From: Bdellovibrionales bacterium
GTDB lineage: Bacteria; Bdellovibrionota_C; UBA2361; RFPC01
Assembly: GCA_020434565.1 (NCBI GenBank)
Contig: JAGRAO010000003.1
Span: 1-53,139, forward strand
Direction: 5' to 3'
Length of the DNA: 53,139 nt
Below are positions 34,801 through 42,792 of this stretch, in pieces. Numbering within the stretch: the stretch's first letter is position 1; every line of letters starts with the position of its first letter. The notes beneath the pieces were generated by a model, which saw nothing but the letters and a program-made list of their open reading frames with translations, searched no databases and was not told the DNA's origin. The position numbers and the translations under genes were made by a program.

Positions 34801-35219
34801 AGGGGTACGAGCGGCGGGCAAAGTTTGTCGATGCTTTTATCTCATCAGCAAGTGGAGTCTCTCTTGGAGGAATGCGCTACGGGATGTATACCGCCCAAGG
34901 CCTTACCGCTGTTTTTCGTGGTCCCCTCTTTCGTCGAGTGCTTTCGACGGCCCTTAAAGTCGGAATCAAAACTGGGATGAAAACTATCGGGAATACAGTT
35001 GTCTCGAAACGCCTCCTTGGTGATCGTGAGTCTGGACAGGTTCGACTCCATACGGAGAGGGATCGTATCGAGTTTCTCGCAAATAAGGGGCGACAGATTG
35101 AACATAAACGAGAAGAGCAGGTGCGATCGGCTTATCTTAACCATGCCCACGAAGGCATAGAAGACTTCTTCCGAAAGCTTTCGTTCCTCTGTGGAGAAGA
35201 CCGACTATCAGATGCGTAA
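31899..35219 (+). CDS. Giant helical protein with annexin-like repeats
   Basis: Not assigned to a known family as a whole. The 1,106 residues are almost entirely helical and charged. A segment at about 233-275 (T-D-K-M-F-E-V-L-S...V-Y-K-E-K-Y-G-R-S-F) closely follows the annexin repeat pattern, and looser copies follow (around 385-460, 540-610, 650-690, 710-740, 800-840). Near residue 918-960 is a hydrophobic, Gly/Ala-rich segment, then a basic tail. No signal peptide. Function unknown; membrane or calcium-dependent lipid binding would be the guess from annexins. The ribosome-binding site is weak (GAAGAG). Confidence 0.7.
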   Translation: MRDLTHENTPAQPVSSGRPPEETVRPKIDSDLRDFNLEAGKLLGVLIQSKFEQEVRSWLGKRVAFACADPGLDEHCLSQIAELDANFLREMSGYIPELSKRGLSELQRFAYSVASDVVGEEVSAVRERHLAVWKEAGKEISRIWEEIGECRGRSPNGKRETELRDEWKTLKARLKIEIQQLVNLYGEEEVKPKELKLAVHTIQNEAEDIGEERYLEADRRASELKSSISRFSINTDKMFEVLSDLSPGEADLLSRVYKEKYGRSFEDVREEAYSKVFRQLTTFLRFNVIKDVFADQFGIGAGLVEQFTKRSKLGAVVKAVWPGTWIRKARDGYHFLRENEYSLKEVPRFCRETLELFRDKVKLYEEARLKRLLKGDRLEADTDSIFLALWDRPLNPLLRRDVDDIVASTLLKHSREERAQIEADFNSRYRHKFEKSVPAIIRDQLGSEAAEELLAEIRKTALDSLSLKTAKKITVAIRELLISRKLEIETKIRGLVEDEEIADYLVAKIQEKKPKKVPIAATKNFREVVRDTLPGVASEYLLARLDGDRPRAVALLLEVGSKKRFFWSKRCNGEFYAALRELSELSPDERQQVLRIGGSWKSIMESGSPIGNWLREALSNDPGSEYRREAARLRCAVKKLSGEYPESVLFSREREENLAILKTYEEIFGKSFLSEYGKLMGRDGKRGLQNYIDNGRLSRSEQVRDCLLKFNPDYKGLVSLLAGYTYEEQQELTKEYARNFRQISHPSKWVGSLFSELREARERGQGIREVLRKPREVIFEPRSLEEDVARQLSGYRLLRVQRLLRGEPKTLQDVYEDFLARYSEDHSGAEFRYSPGESEGIASRMRNLMRFGRKEPRKLGRKDEDCRLVGEFYHEVILPKLESRQKIPERESRQFRHLVAIAYQSLDAYQEGKQKLASTIANFGELAVFPTAATAVKFFGLPTLGVMGSVTCIVMAYRMFVKDHILGEGYERRAKFVDAFISSASGVSLGGMRYGMYTAQGLTAVFRGPLFRRVLSTALKVGIKTGMKTIGNTVVSKRLLGDRESGQVRLHTERDRIEFLANKGRQIEHKREEQVRSAYLNHAHEGIEDFFRKLSFLCGEDRLSDA

Positions 35220-35229
35220 AACAATGAGA

Positions 35230-35805
35230 TTAGGTTTCGGAGCCAGTTTCCAAAGTCGCCTCGGCCGGAACCACGAGACTGAGAGCCGAGGCTCTGCTAT
35301 ATCCATAACGTTTTGCGGCAACATAGGCCGGGTTGCCATCAGTCGAAGGAACGAATTCGAGATCAATCGAGTCGAAGCCTCGATTGTCGGGGACCAGAAA
35401 CCCACATGCCAAGGGATTTTGGTGCTCAATCTGAAGAGAGAGGACCCCATTCTTTTTAGAAAACTGGGCTCGATTTTCTGAATCAGGATGGAGGAGAAAG
35501 CTATCAGAAAACTCTCCTTCGCCACTTACTTGGTATCTTCCCCAGATTCCATTTGTCGGGAGATGGCGAGTCTGGAGCCACACGTCTTCTCCGTTCGTGA
35601 CGATCTCAAAGAGAAAGCCAAATTTTTTCGGCTCTTTGGGTTCAAAAACTTCTATAATGTGCGCACTAGGGATCTCGGCGTGGGGTCCAGAATGGGCAAA
35701 GAGTATATCGGTTCTCTCGGTGATGGCAGGGACTGAAACCTCGTCAAGAGAATCCCCCTTCGCGTGGGCTCCCCCTTGAGCTGCTGGTGTATTATTCAGG
35801 GTCAT
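35230..35805 (-). CDS. Protein of unknown function, 191 residues
   Basis: Not recognised. The first 40 residues look disordered; the rest is beta-rich with a G-F-L-F-E-I-V-T-N-G-E-D-V-W-L-Q-T segment and aromatic strand ends. No signal peptide. AAGGAG nine bases before the ATG is a good site. It is convergent with the 1,106-residue gene and divergent from the 979-frame gene, and its overall layout recalls the 39037-39645 product, so the four genes may be functionally linked. Confidence 0.65.
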   Translation of the reverse strand: MTLNNTPAAQGGAHAKGDSLDEVSVPAITERTDILFAHSGPHAEIPSAHIIEVFEPKEPKKFGFLFEIVTNGEDVWLQTRHLPTNGIWGRYQVSGEGEFSDSFLLHPDSENRAQFSKKNGVLSLQIEHQNPLACGFLVPDNRGFDSIDLEFVPSTDGNPAYVAAKRYGYSRASALSLVVPAEATLETGSET

Positions 35806-35958
35806 GGATCGAGTCTCCTTCGTCCTTAGGGTACCAGCTCTTTTGGCGCTAATAAAAAAAAGGAATCACCTGGAAAAGTTTTTTAAGGATCTGATTTCCT
35901 TTATCATTCCTTTACCTTTCGTTCGATTTTGAGCGGTCCGAAAAGAAGTTGTTTTCGT

Positions 35959-38868
35959 ATGCAGCCACATCACAGCCCAGACATGACACCGCACCCACAG
36001 GAGTTGCGGACTCCGCGGGCAGGCGTACCTGAAGATGTCCCGAACCCTCAAGCGGGATTTGAATCGTTAGCCATTCCTGCAGCGAAATTACCTGTACTGA
36101 CTGATGAGTTGCTAAAAGATGAGGGTCTTGAGTTCGCAAATCAAGTGCAGGCTGCTTACGCAGATTGGGGAAGCCTCTCGTCTACAGAGCGCGCCAGTCG
36201 ACTCCAACAAGTTCAATCGCTTATTTCCGAGCGGTTTATGAAATTGAGCGAGGCGCTCTCCGGCTTTCTTAAGGATCACCCACCCCTCTCTGCGAAAGAT
36301 ATTTCAAATCTGGGAGATGATGAATTCAAAGAAGTGCTCAGTCGCGAGTTTCGTGTTGTTGAAAATAGGGTGAATTCTGCTGTTCAACAGCTTGGAGTTT
36401 TGCTTACAGCGTTAGAGCAGGGGCCCATTGCCAAGGGGAAACGGGAGTTTAACTCTGTTACGGGATTTCTTGATGACAAACCAAAGTTGAATGGCTCGTT
36501 GGCGCTCAGTGCGAGCACCATTGGAATAGGGTTGGGGATTTGGGGTGCCCTATCGACTCACCATGCGTTTGTTCACTGGATGGCGGGGCACGGTGAAGGG
36601 GTGCTCCACAAGCTTTGGTATTTGACGAGTGAGATTATTGGTGGCTTCACCCTCTCAACCGGAGTGATGGTTGCAGCTTTTGCTGGCGCAGCTTCATACG
36701 GGATGGCGAAAACGCTCCTAGGAGAGGCTCGACGATTCTTTAACTCTTCAGCTCATGATGCTTTTATCGAAAAACAAAAAGCGGCCTCATCTCTCCATGA
36801 AAATCTGACCTCGACGCGAGAGCAGCTCGTGCAGAATGTCGTACCTCTTATGGAGATGCTCCCGACTTTTTACACACGTAACAACATTCTGCGAGCCGAA
36901 GCTTCAGAGAGAATCTTTCGTATTCGGGATCGTCTGCTCGAAGAGGGATTATCCGAGAACCCCGTATTGCTCCACGAACGGGAAGAAATTCGCGAGATGA
37001 CCGACCTCACAAAACTCCTCGGTGTAAGTGAGTTTGCGGATATCTCAACTCTTGTTGAAACGCGAGACCGTCTCGCCCGACTCCAAGGAGAGGATATCCG
37101 TTCAATCGCCCTTCGTGAGCATAGTCCTGATGAACAAGTTCCATCTCGTGGTCGCGTATTGCGATTGTTGAACAAAATGCGTCGATCCTTGCAAGTTACG
37201 AGTCGCTCTGCTGCGAGCCTCTTTGGTAGTGGCGAAGATATCGGGATGGGTACCGCTCTCGCCCAGGCTTCTGAGCTTCATCAGTCATTCGACAATCTTG
37301 AGCATCTTCCTAAGGGCATCGAGATCGGCCTGAACGGTGTCGCGCAGATCACTTCTGCTTTGGTCACAGGCGTTGTCCCGAGCGACAAGATCGAAAAGCT
37401 CCCTGAGGGGATGAAACAGATGGTATCAGGCCTCGGGAGTGAAGTTTCTTCGCTCCTCGAAGTGGCGATTCGCTCCGGCAAAGAACCGGAAACGCTTCTG
37501 CTTGATGCACTCAAATCTGGAATTTCTCTCGTCAACTTTGGGCCGGATAAGAAAGAGGGCGCTGGCTTTGGGGAGCTTGTTCGCTACCTCATGATGCCAG
37601 AAGTATGGCGGACGAGTAAGTGGCGTTGGCTGGGCAAATTTATCCCCCTCTCATTGGTGGCAGTTTTTAAAAAACCAGTAATCCTCGCAGAGATTGATAG
37701 AATCTCTGGAAATATTGACTCGATTCGCTTTAAGCAGATCAAAGCAGATATCCAGCAGTCTGAATCTCGGCTGAGCCGAATTGTCTATGGCCTCAAAGAA
37801 GTCGGAAAAGTCCTCGGTCAAGCTACGATCGGAGCCGTGGGAAAGCTCGGCGTTGAGCTTCCTCTTCGCAAGCTCGCGCATCTTCAGCGACAGAACGATT
37901 TTTTTCAAAGAGGAGTATTTCCTGATTTCTCATCACTCGTGAAAGACTGGTTTGAGCTTCGGCTTCGTCAAGGGAAAGGAACGGAACAGGAACTCGTCCA
38001 TAAGCTTGAGCAATATGGATACGAAAGCCTCGCGACTTGTCCACTGAGTGATCTGAAAAAGATCATTCTCCTTGCGGCTGTTGAGTTTCGTGAAGGGGTG
38101 GGACTCGTCTCAGGCCGGGAGTTGCGAAAGCTCCTCAAGTATAAGGATGCACGAGAAAAGCGTGATTGGCTGCTTCGTCAGATCGACAATGTAGAGCACG
38201 TAAAGAGTTTGACGAAATTAGACAGAAGGCTTCCTGGACTGAAGGCTACTATAGAGGCAAAAGTTGCGAGAACTGATCTCGGAGAGAACCTCGATAAACT
38301 CACTCCTCAGGAGATTCGCGCAAAGGAGAGAGAAGTTCGAAATGCACGGCTAGAGAAATTCATCACCGAGTTCAACTCTTCGCTTGGTGCCGCTGTCCGG
38401 GCCACTCCAACGGTCGTCGCTGGATTCCAAGATGGAGCGGTTGTCGTTCGAAACTCCGATGGTACCCTCGAGAAGCTCGCAGGGATTGAATTACAAGAGC
38501 GCATACTTGGTTCTTTTAAAGCTCTTCGGGCAAAAGGGAAAAGTCGTTCGGTGCCTTTGGCTGTGTTGCCAGGAGCCGATCAAGCTCGAGCGAATGTACT
38601 CGAGGCTTTTCTTATGACCGTTGAACCGCAACAGTTGGAGGCGTTCTTAGAGATCCACCGCAACACCTCGGCCGGAGCGAGCAACCTTGAAAAGGAGGTG
38701 CGCTTTCTCATGAAGAACCATTTTACGTTGCCAATTCTTCTCGGCTCAGAAGCGGCTCCTCAGGGAGGGTTTCCAGGACTCTATCGACTTGGACTTATTG
38801 GGGATTCTGTTCCGCCAGAGCGAATTATTCAGCAGGTAAGACGGAGACTTGTCCGGGAAAACCCGTAA
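35959..38868 (+). CDS. Giant membrane-associated protein of unknown function
   Basis: Not recognised. The 969 residues have a Pro-rich N terminus, helices to about residue 165, and two hydrophobic segments at about 176-200 (L-A-L-S-A-S-T-I-G-I-G-L-G-I-W-G) and 213-245 (G-G-F-T-L-S-T-G-V-M-V-A-A-F-A-G). A long charged helical region (about 260-960) follows. It resembles the 1,106-residue protein in style but without a clear shared motif. A TTG at 35929 would add ten residues; ATG 35959 was chosen, though neither has a strong ribosome-binding site. Confidence 0.7.
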   Translation: MQPHHSPDMTPHPQELRTPRAGVPEDVPNPQAGFESLAIPAAKLPVLTDELLKDEGLEFANQVQAAYADWGSLSSTERASRLQQVQSLISERFMKLSEALSGFLKDHPPLSAKDISNLGDDEFKEVLSREFRVVENRVNSAVQQLGVLLTALEQGPIAKGKREFNSVTGFLDDKPKLNGSLALSASTIGIGLGIWGALSTHHAFVHWMAGHGEGVLHKLWYLTSEIIGGFTLSTGVMVAAFAGAASYGMAKTLLGEARRFFNSSAHDAFIEKQKAASSLHENLTSTREQLVQNVVPLMEMLPTFYTRNNILRAEASERIFRIRDRLLEEGLSENPVLLHEREEIREMTDLTKLLGVSEFADISTLVETRDRLARLQGEDIRSIALREHSPDEQVPSRGRVLRLLNKMRRSLQVTSRSAASLFGSGEDIGMGTALAQASELHQSFDNLEHLPKGIEIGLNGVAQITSALVTGVVPSDKIEKLPEGMKQMVSGLGSEVSSLLEVAIRSGKEPETLLLDALKSGISLVNFGPDKKEGAGFGELVRYLMMPEVWRTSKWRWLGKFIPLSLVAVFKKPVILAEIDRISGNIDSIRFKQIKADIQQSESRLSRIVYGLKEVGKVLGQATIGAVGKLGVELPLRKLAHLQRQNDFFQRGVFPDFSSLVKDWFELRLRQGKGTEQELVHKLEQYGYESLATCPLSDLKKIILLAAVEFREGVGLVSGRELRKLLKYKDAREKRDWLLRQIDNVEHVKSLTKLDRRLPGLKATIEAKVARTDLGENLDKLTPQEIRAKEREVRNARLEKFITEFNSSLGAAVRATPTVVAGFQDGAVVVRNSDGTLEKLAGIELQERILGSFKALRAKGKSRSVPLAVLPGADQARANVLEAFLMTVEPQQLEAFLEIHRNTSAGASNLEKEVRFLMKNHFTLPILLGSEAAPQGGFPGLYRLGLIGDSVPPERIIQQVRRRLVRENP

Positions 38869-38914
38869 TTTCCCCTCGAAAGCGCCTTTTCCGAGCGACG
38901 ATTTAGTCTGCTCT

Positions 38915-39097
38915 TTATCCTAACTGTGGAAGGAAAGGATCGGTTGGTTTCGATTCCAAGCCTTTCAAAGGTTTTTGCTGAATCTCGGTATCAACCGAGA
39001 AGAGGCGATATAGGTCTTTTGTCGTAGGAGTGAGTCGTGCGTCAGTCTCCATCTCTTCATCTTCATCCAGTTGAATCAAGCCGGGGTCATTCTTCAA
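38915..39097 (-). CDS. Possible small acidic protein overlapping the next gene
   Basis: A 60-codon frame with TTG start and AGAGGA upstream, or 45 codons from ATG 39052. The product is acidic and protein-like (T-P-T-T-K-D-L-Y-R-L-F-S-V-D-T-E-I). It overlaps, antisense, the first 61 bases of the gene at 39037. It may be real or a by-product of composition. Confidence 0.25.
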   Translation of the reverse strand: MKNDPGLIQLDEDEEMETDARLTPTTKDLYRLFSVDTEIQQKPLKGLESKPTDPFLPQLG

Positions 39098-39645
39098 GGA
39101 AAATTTCCTCTGAAGTTCATGCTCTTCGTGAGTTCACTCAACGCTCGTGTTCGATCTCTGAAGTAGCGAGTAAGTGGGTGACGGAGTCTCGAAGCGTATC
39201 TGTACTTCTTGAGGAGGACGAGAAGAGCGTTGTGTTGTTGTTTCTCGACGGTGACGACCTTGAAATCATAGGCCGAATGGAAATAGGGCTTCTGAAACTT
39301 AAGCCGAATTACCGTACCGATCCGCTGCGAACAGATTGGTCTGAGGTGGATGAAGAGGGAAACCTCGTGCTTGAAGATTCTTGGTTCAATGAGCGAAATC
39401 TCGGTTTGGGTGGCCGTTACCGAGAAGACTTTGACACCTGGATGGTTCCCCTCAGCTCAGGAGATCGCCTTCTTGCTTCGTATCTCCTCTCCGGAAACGG
39501 CACCGGTCGACTATTTAAGGGAATCTTTGGCTATACGTGCCTGCAAGTTCTGTATTTCGATGAACCAAAAGAGTGCGGATGGATGGAGGAGTTCTTCTTT
39601 GCGCCCTCTCTTTCCCGTGCGACTTTGAGCGAACCAACGACTTAG
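39037..39645 (+). CDS. Protein of unknown function, 202 residues
   Basis: Not recognised. GTG start with AGGAG six bases upstream. After a Ser/His-rich N terminus of about 45 residues it is beta-rich: V-S-V-L-L-E-E-D-E-K-S-V-V-L-L-F-L-D-G-D-D-L-E-I, then L-G-L-G-G-R-Y-R-E-D-F-D-T-W-M-V-P-L. No signal peptide. The style recalls the 191-residue product at 35230-35805. It sits 168 bases downstream of the giant protein. Confidence 0.65.
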   Translation: MRQSPSLHLHPVESSRGHSSRKISSEVHALREFTQRSCSISEVASKWVTESRSVSVLLEEDEKSVVLLFLDGDDLEIIGRMEIGLLKLKPNYRTDPLRTDWSEVDEEGNLVLEDSWFNERNLGLGGRYREDFDTWMVPLSSGDRLLASYLLSGNGTGRLFKGIFGYTCLQVLYFDEPKECGWMEEFFFAPSLSRATLSEPTT

Positions 39646-39822
39646 AACAGAGAGCGCCACAACTCGGGGTGTTTTGAGATGGCTTCTAGCCACTTCCTCG
39701 CTCTCGTGGGACCATCGGGTCAAGAATGTTTTGCGGACGAGCCCTCCTGCGTCGTCCGAATAATCCGAATTGGTGGATATCTTCCTTGAGGGCCGCCAGA
39801 GCTGAGAGCTACTGCCAAACGT

Positions 39823-41385
39823 ATGACTGTGAATTATCTCTTGGAGTGGTTTGTCGGAGGGGGACTTGTTCTCGCGCTTCTTCAGATGCGAGGAAAGCCT
39901 GCCCACTTTGCTCGTCCCTGGATTCAGCTCTTGGGCGGAACGCTTGCTCTATTCGTTGCTGTTATTTTCCTGTTCCCCAATCTCGGCGGTTACATCATGT
40001 TCGTATGGTGGGCATCGATCTTCATTCTGCCGAGGTTTTTATTCCAGAAATACCTTGTTTCGCTGCAGAAAGGAGATGTCTCCGGATCACGTCAGCTCGC
40101 TTCTTTTCTTGCTCCTCTTCAACCAGGATATCGGTGGAAGGAAGTTCGGGACCTTCTTGCAATCGTGAGTGAGAAACAGCCGGGATGGGAGGAAAGACTC
40201 CTCACGAGTTCCTTTTCCGATGCCGTTGTTCGGCAAACGGTTATTACTGAGTTCGCTTCTTCGGGGAAATGGTACGCCCTTGCTCAGTATCTTCGTGGGA
40301 GCTTTGAGCAGTATCCTGATAGTTGGCCATTTTATTTGCGAGCTCTTGGCGAGCAGGGGCAAATTGAACAGATGCTCCGAGCGCTGGTTCAGATAGAAGC
40401 TCGGCTGGGAGACAAGCCGAGAGACAAAAATATCTTCTTTTGTTTTCTTATGGTTTTTGCCTTTACAGGTCAACGTGAGCCAGTGAACTGGCTGCTCGAC
40501 GGTCCCTTGCGACGCATTCCTGATTCATCCAGAGGGTTTTGGCGCGGAACCGCTGAACAAACGGCTGGAGATTCGTTTGCAGCAAATTCGTTTTTCGTGC
40601 CTCTTCAGCAAAGTAGCCACCGATCGATTTCGCGTGCGGTACAGGAGCGGAGAATGGATCCGCTCCCAGTATTTGCATCGAAAGTTACCACTCAGGAACA
40701 GCAGCTCCTTCTCCGGACGTTCGAGCTCTTTCAAAGCGCGGTCGATGAAGTTCGCGGCGCTCAAAAGAGCCGGCCAACGATGACATATCTCCTCACTGGG
40801 CTCACAGTGGTAGCATACGGAGTTCAATTGTGGCTCTCTGAAACTGTAAGTCCGCAGTACCCGCTCCAGCTTGCTGCTCTCGCTCCTGAATTGGTCCTCC
40901 ACTTTGACCAGTGGTGGAGGCTAGTGGGATGCCTCTTTCTTCACGGGAGTTTTACGCATCTCTTCATGAACTGTTTGGGACTCCTGATTCTTGGGAACTA
41001 CGTTGAGAAAACATTCAGAGGTCTGCTTTTTCTCTTGATCTACTTTGGGTGCGGAATCGGATCTTCGCTGATCGTTGTATTCCTCTTCTCGGCGGGGTTG
41101 ATTTCGACAGAGGTGCTGATGGGAGGTTTTGGTGTCGTACTTGGGCTTGTTGGGGTGAATGCCGCAATACTGGCGGAGCAGTACATTCATCATCGAAAAG
41201 CTGAAACCGGTCAGGAGCTCAGAGCGATCGGATTTATTGTTGTTCTCCAGGTCTTGTTTGACCTCTCGACAGAACAGGTCAGCTTTTCAGCGCACATCGG
41301 AGGGATCTTTTCAGGTGCTGTGATCGGTTGCGTTCTTCTCGGCGGTCGCGGCTTATGGGTAAACCGGAGAGCATCTGGTTCATAA
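39823..41385 (+). CDS. Rhomboid-fold membrane protein, predicted inactive
   Basis: The 520 residues have three parts: two N-terminal membrane helices (about 5-70), a soluble helical-repeat region (about 85-310), and a six-helix rhomboid domain (about 320-510). The domain shows F-L-H-G-S-F-T-H-L-F-M-N, the Tyr/Glu loop G-N-Y-V-E-K-T-F-R-G, and the TM6 histidine H491 in S-A-H-I-G-G. The protease motif G-x-S-G reads G-G-F-G, with F436 (codon TTT) where the nucleophilic serine belongs. It is therefore likely a pseudoprotease with a binding or chaperone role. No strong ribosome-binding site was found. Confidence 0.85.
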   Translation: MTVNYLLEWFVGGGLVLALLQMRGKPAHFARPWIQLLGGTLALFVAVIFLFPNLGGYIMFVWWASIFILPRFLFQKYLVSLQKGDVSGSRQLASFLAPLQPGYRWKEVRDLLAIVSEKQPGWEERLLTSSFSDAVVRQTVITEFASSGKWYALAQYLRGSFEQYPDSWPFYLRALGEQGQIEQMLRALVQIEARLGDKPRDKNIFFCFLMVFAFTGQREPVNWLLDGPLRRIPDSSRGFWRGTAEQTAGDSFAANSFFVPLQQSSHRSISRAVQERRMDPLPVFASKVTTQEQQLLLRTFELFQSAVDEVRGAQKSRPTMTYLLTGLTVVAYGVQLWLSETVSPQYPLQLAALAPELVLHFDQWWRLVGCLFLHGSFTHLFMNCLGLLILGNYVEKTFRGLLFLLIYFGCGIGSSLIVVFLFSAGLISTEVLMGGFGVVLGLVGVNAAILAEQYIHHRKAETGQELRAIGFIVVLQVLFDLSTEQVSFSAHIGGIFSGAVIGCVLLGGRGLWVNRRASGS

Positions 41386-41389
41386 GAGA

Positions 41390-41424
41390 TGGCCCTCGCC
41401 AAGAAGGCGGATCTTTAAGGGCCA
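41390..41424. terminator. Hairpin between convergent rhomboid-like gene and rpsT
   Basis: TGGCCCT (41390-96) pairs with AGGGCCA (41418-24), and CGCC/GGCG pair within. There is no strong U-run on the plus strand, so termination is uncertain, but the position between two converging genes fits. Confidence 0.4.
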
Positions 41425-41458
41425 CAAAGATGTAAAAATTCCTTAAGGGGAGGGGAGC

Positions 41459-41737
41459 CTACGCAGCAGGTGTAGACGGAGAGCCCTGCACGAGTTTCGT
41501 GAGTCGAGAAACCTTTCGATCGGCGTTCTTTTGATGGTAGAGCCCTCGGCGAGCTGCTTTTTGAATCGACTGTTCCGCCTCTTGGAGGCCCTCTTTTGCC
41601 TTATCCAACTTTCCTTCAGCAACTAACGCCCGCACCTTCTTGATCGCGGTTCTTACACTGCTTCGGACGGTTCTGTTTTTGGCCCGCAGTTTGTTGTTTT
41701 GACGGATGCGCTTTTTTGCTGACTTGTGATTTGCCAT
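41459..41737 (-). CDS. rpsT: Ribosomal protein bS20 (S20)
   Basis: Three-helix 16S-binding protein. From ATG 41737 it has 92 residues beginning M-A-N-H-K-S-A-K-K-R-I-R-Q, the canonical start, then A-L-Y-H-type G-L-Y-H-Q-K-N-A-D-R-K-V-S-R-L. An in-frame start 21 codons upstream is rejected as outside the family. Confidence 0.97.
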   Translation of the reverse strand: MANHKSAKKRIRQNNKLRAKNRTVRSSVRTAIKKVRALVAEGKLDKAKEGLQEAEQSIQKAARRGLYHQKNADRKVSRLTKLVQGSPSTPAA

Positions 41738-41998
41738 TTCTCTCTGTCCAATTATCGTTTCGTCTCGGTCGCGAAATTCACGTCCGAGGGAACCTGTCAC
41801 TTTGATTTCCCAAAGACGGGTCCCAGCTTCGAATACTTTTTAGCTAACCGGTAAAAATATCTGTCTCAATTTCGCTACAGGAGCCCTGTTCCGGTTTCCT
41901 TGTAACTGGAGGTTCTCTCAGAGGAGAATTCCCGAAGGTGCGACGCTTGAGAGCGCAAAAAATTATCAGGTATTCAGGGCAGATGCAAACAGCGTCCC

Positions 41999-42526
41999 CT
42001 ATTTTTCACCCTTGCCGCTGAGCACTTTTGGAAACATTTTGTCATCCCACGCCTGCGTCGCTCCAGCCTGCCCCTGGTAGTGCCCACGCCCCTGTTCTCC
42101 GTAAGCGATATCTGGAGCGGACTCCATGCTGAGAAAAACGAGCTGAGCCACTCTCATTCCCGCTGTGAGCCTTCGAGGGTAGGGCCCGAGGTTTTGAAGC
42201 TCAAGTGTGATCTGTCCCTGAAAGTTACAATCGATCCAGCCACTTAAGCTATGGTTCAACCAGAGCCGACCGAGGGAGCTCTTAAGCTTGAGATCACACA
42301 CAACGTCTCGGGGGAGTTTCACAAATTCGGCTGTTGTGGCGAGGATTACCTCGCCTGGGAACAGCGTAAAGTGCTCAGATCGAGTCTCTTCAGGATCTCT
42401 AGTCGGACAAATCCAATGATCACCAAGTGTTACATCATAACTTGCTGGATTCACGTGCTCGCGGTTGAACGGTTCAATCCCGCCACTTTGGCCGAATTTG
42501 GTAATCCAGTGGTCTGGCTTAATCAT
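41999..42526 (-). CDS. dcd: dCTP deaminase
   Basis: Converts dCTP to dUTP for thymidylate synthesis. The 175 residues begin M-I-K-P-D-H-W-I, typical of the shorter Dcd form, and contain N-P-A-S-Y-D-V-T-L-G-D, K-S-S-L-G-R-L and G-W-I-D-C-N-F-Q-G-Q-I-T-L-E-L, where the Glu matches the catalytic residue. GGAG nine bases upstream supports ATG 42526. A longer frame (to 42712) adds 62 residues that do not look like the family. Confidence 0.88.
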   Translation of the reverse strand: MIKPDHWITKFGQSGGIEPFNREHVNPASYDVTLGDHWICPTRDPEETRSEHFTLFPGEVILATTAEFVKLPRDVVCDLKLKSSLGRLWLNHSLSGWIDCNFQGQITLELQNLGPYPRRLTAGMRVAQLVFLSMESAPDIAYGEQGRGHYQGQAGATQAWDDKMFPKVLSGKGEK

Positions 42527-42744
42527 CAGTTTCTCTCCAATTGCAGCGAGCACCTCGGCCCGAACACCCTCGTCCCAAGCACCTCGTTTGTGTCTCGGAG
42601 GCCGGGCTACCGGGTCTTCTTTTGTATCGTGAATAGAGAGGGGAATCCACTGTGTTCTCCTGGAGGCGGAGCGAAGACAGCTACAGCCTCTGATGTTCAT
42701 CGACGGTCGCACGAAAGAGGAGCGTTGATGCAGTGCGCCAGTCA

Positions 42745-42763
42745 GTGTGATAAGGAATCACAC
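42745..42763. promoter_or_regulatory. Operator-like palindrome GTGTGATAAGGAATCACAC
   Basis: A perfect 7-bp inverted repeat with a five-base centre, containing TGTGA and TCACA half-sites like those of CRP/FNR-family regulators, though with a seven-base rather than six-base spacer. It lies in the divergent gap between dcd and the sensor kinase at 42793. Confidence 0.45.
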
Positions 42764-42775
42764 GTACCCGAAAAC

Positions 42776-42781
42776 TATACT
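42776..42781 (+). promoter_or_regulatory. Possible -10 element very close to the kinase start
   Basis: TATACT, five of six matches to TATAAT, 11 bases before ATG 42793. It would give a message with a leader of only a few bases, consistent with the absence of a ribosome-binding site. The -35 is poor and overlaps the nearby palindrome. Confidence 0.35.
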
Positions 42782-42792
42782 GAATCTTCAAG

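Noticed and set aside
42745-42763. Calling the palindrome a CRP site
   Set aside because: The half-sites fit but the spacer is seven instead of six bases, so only a generic operator can be supported.
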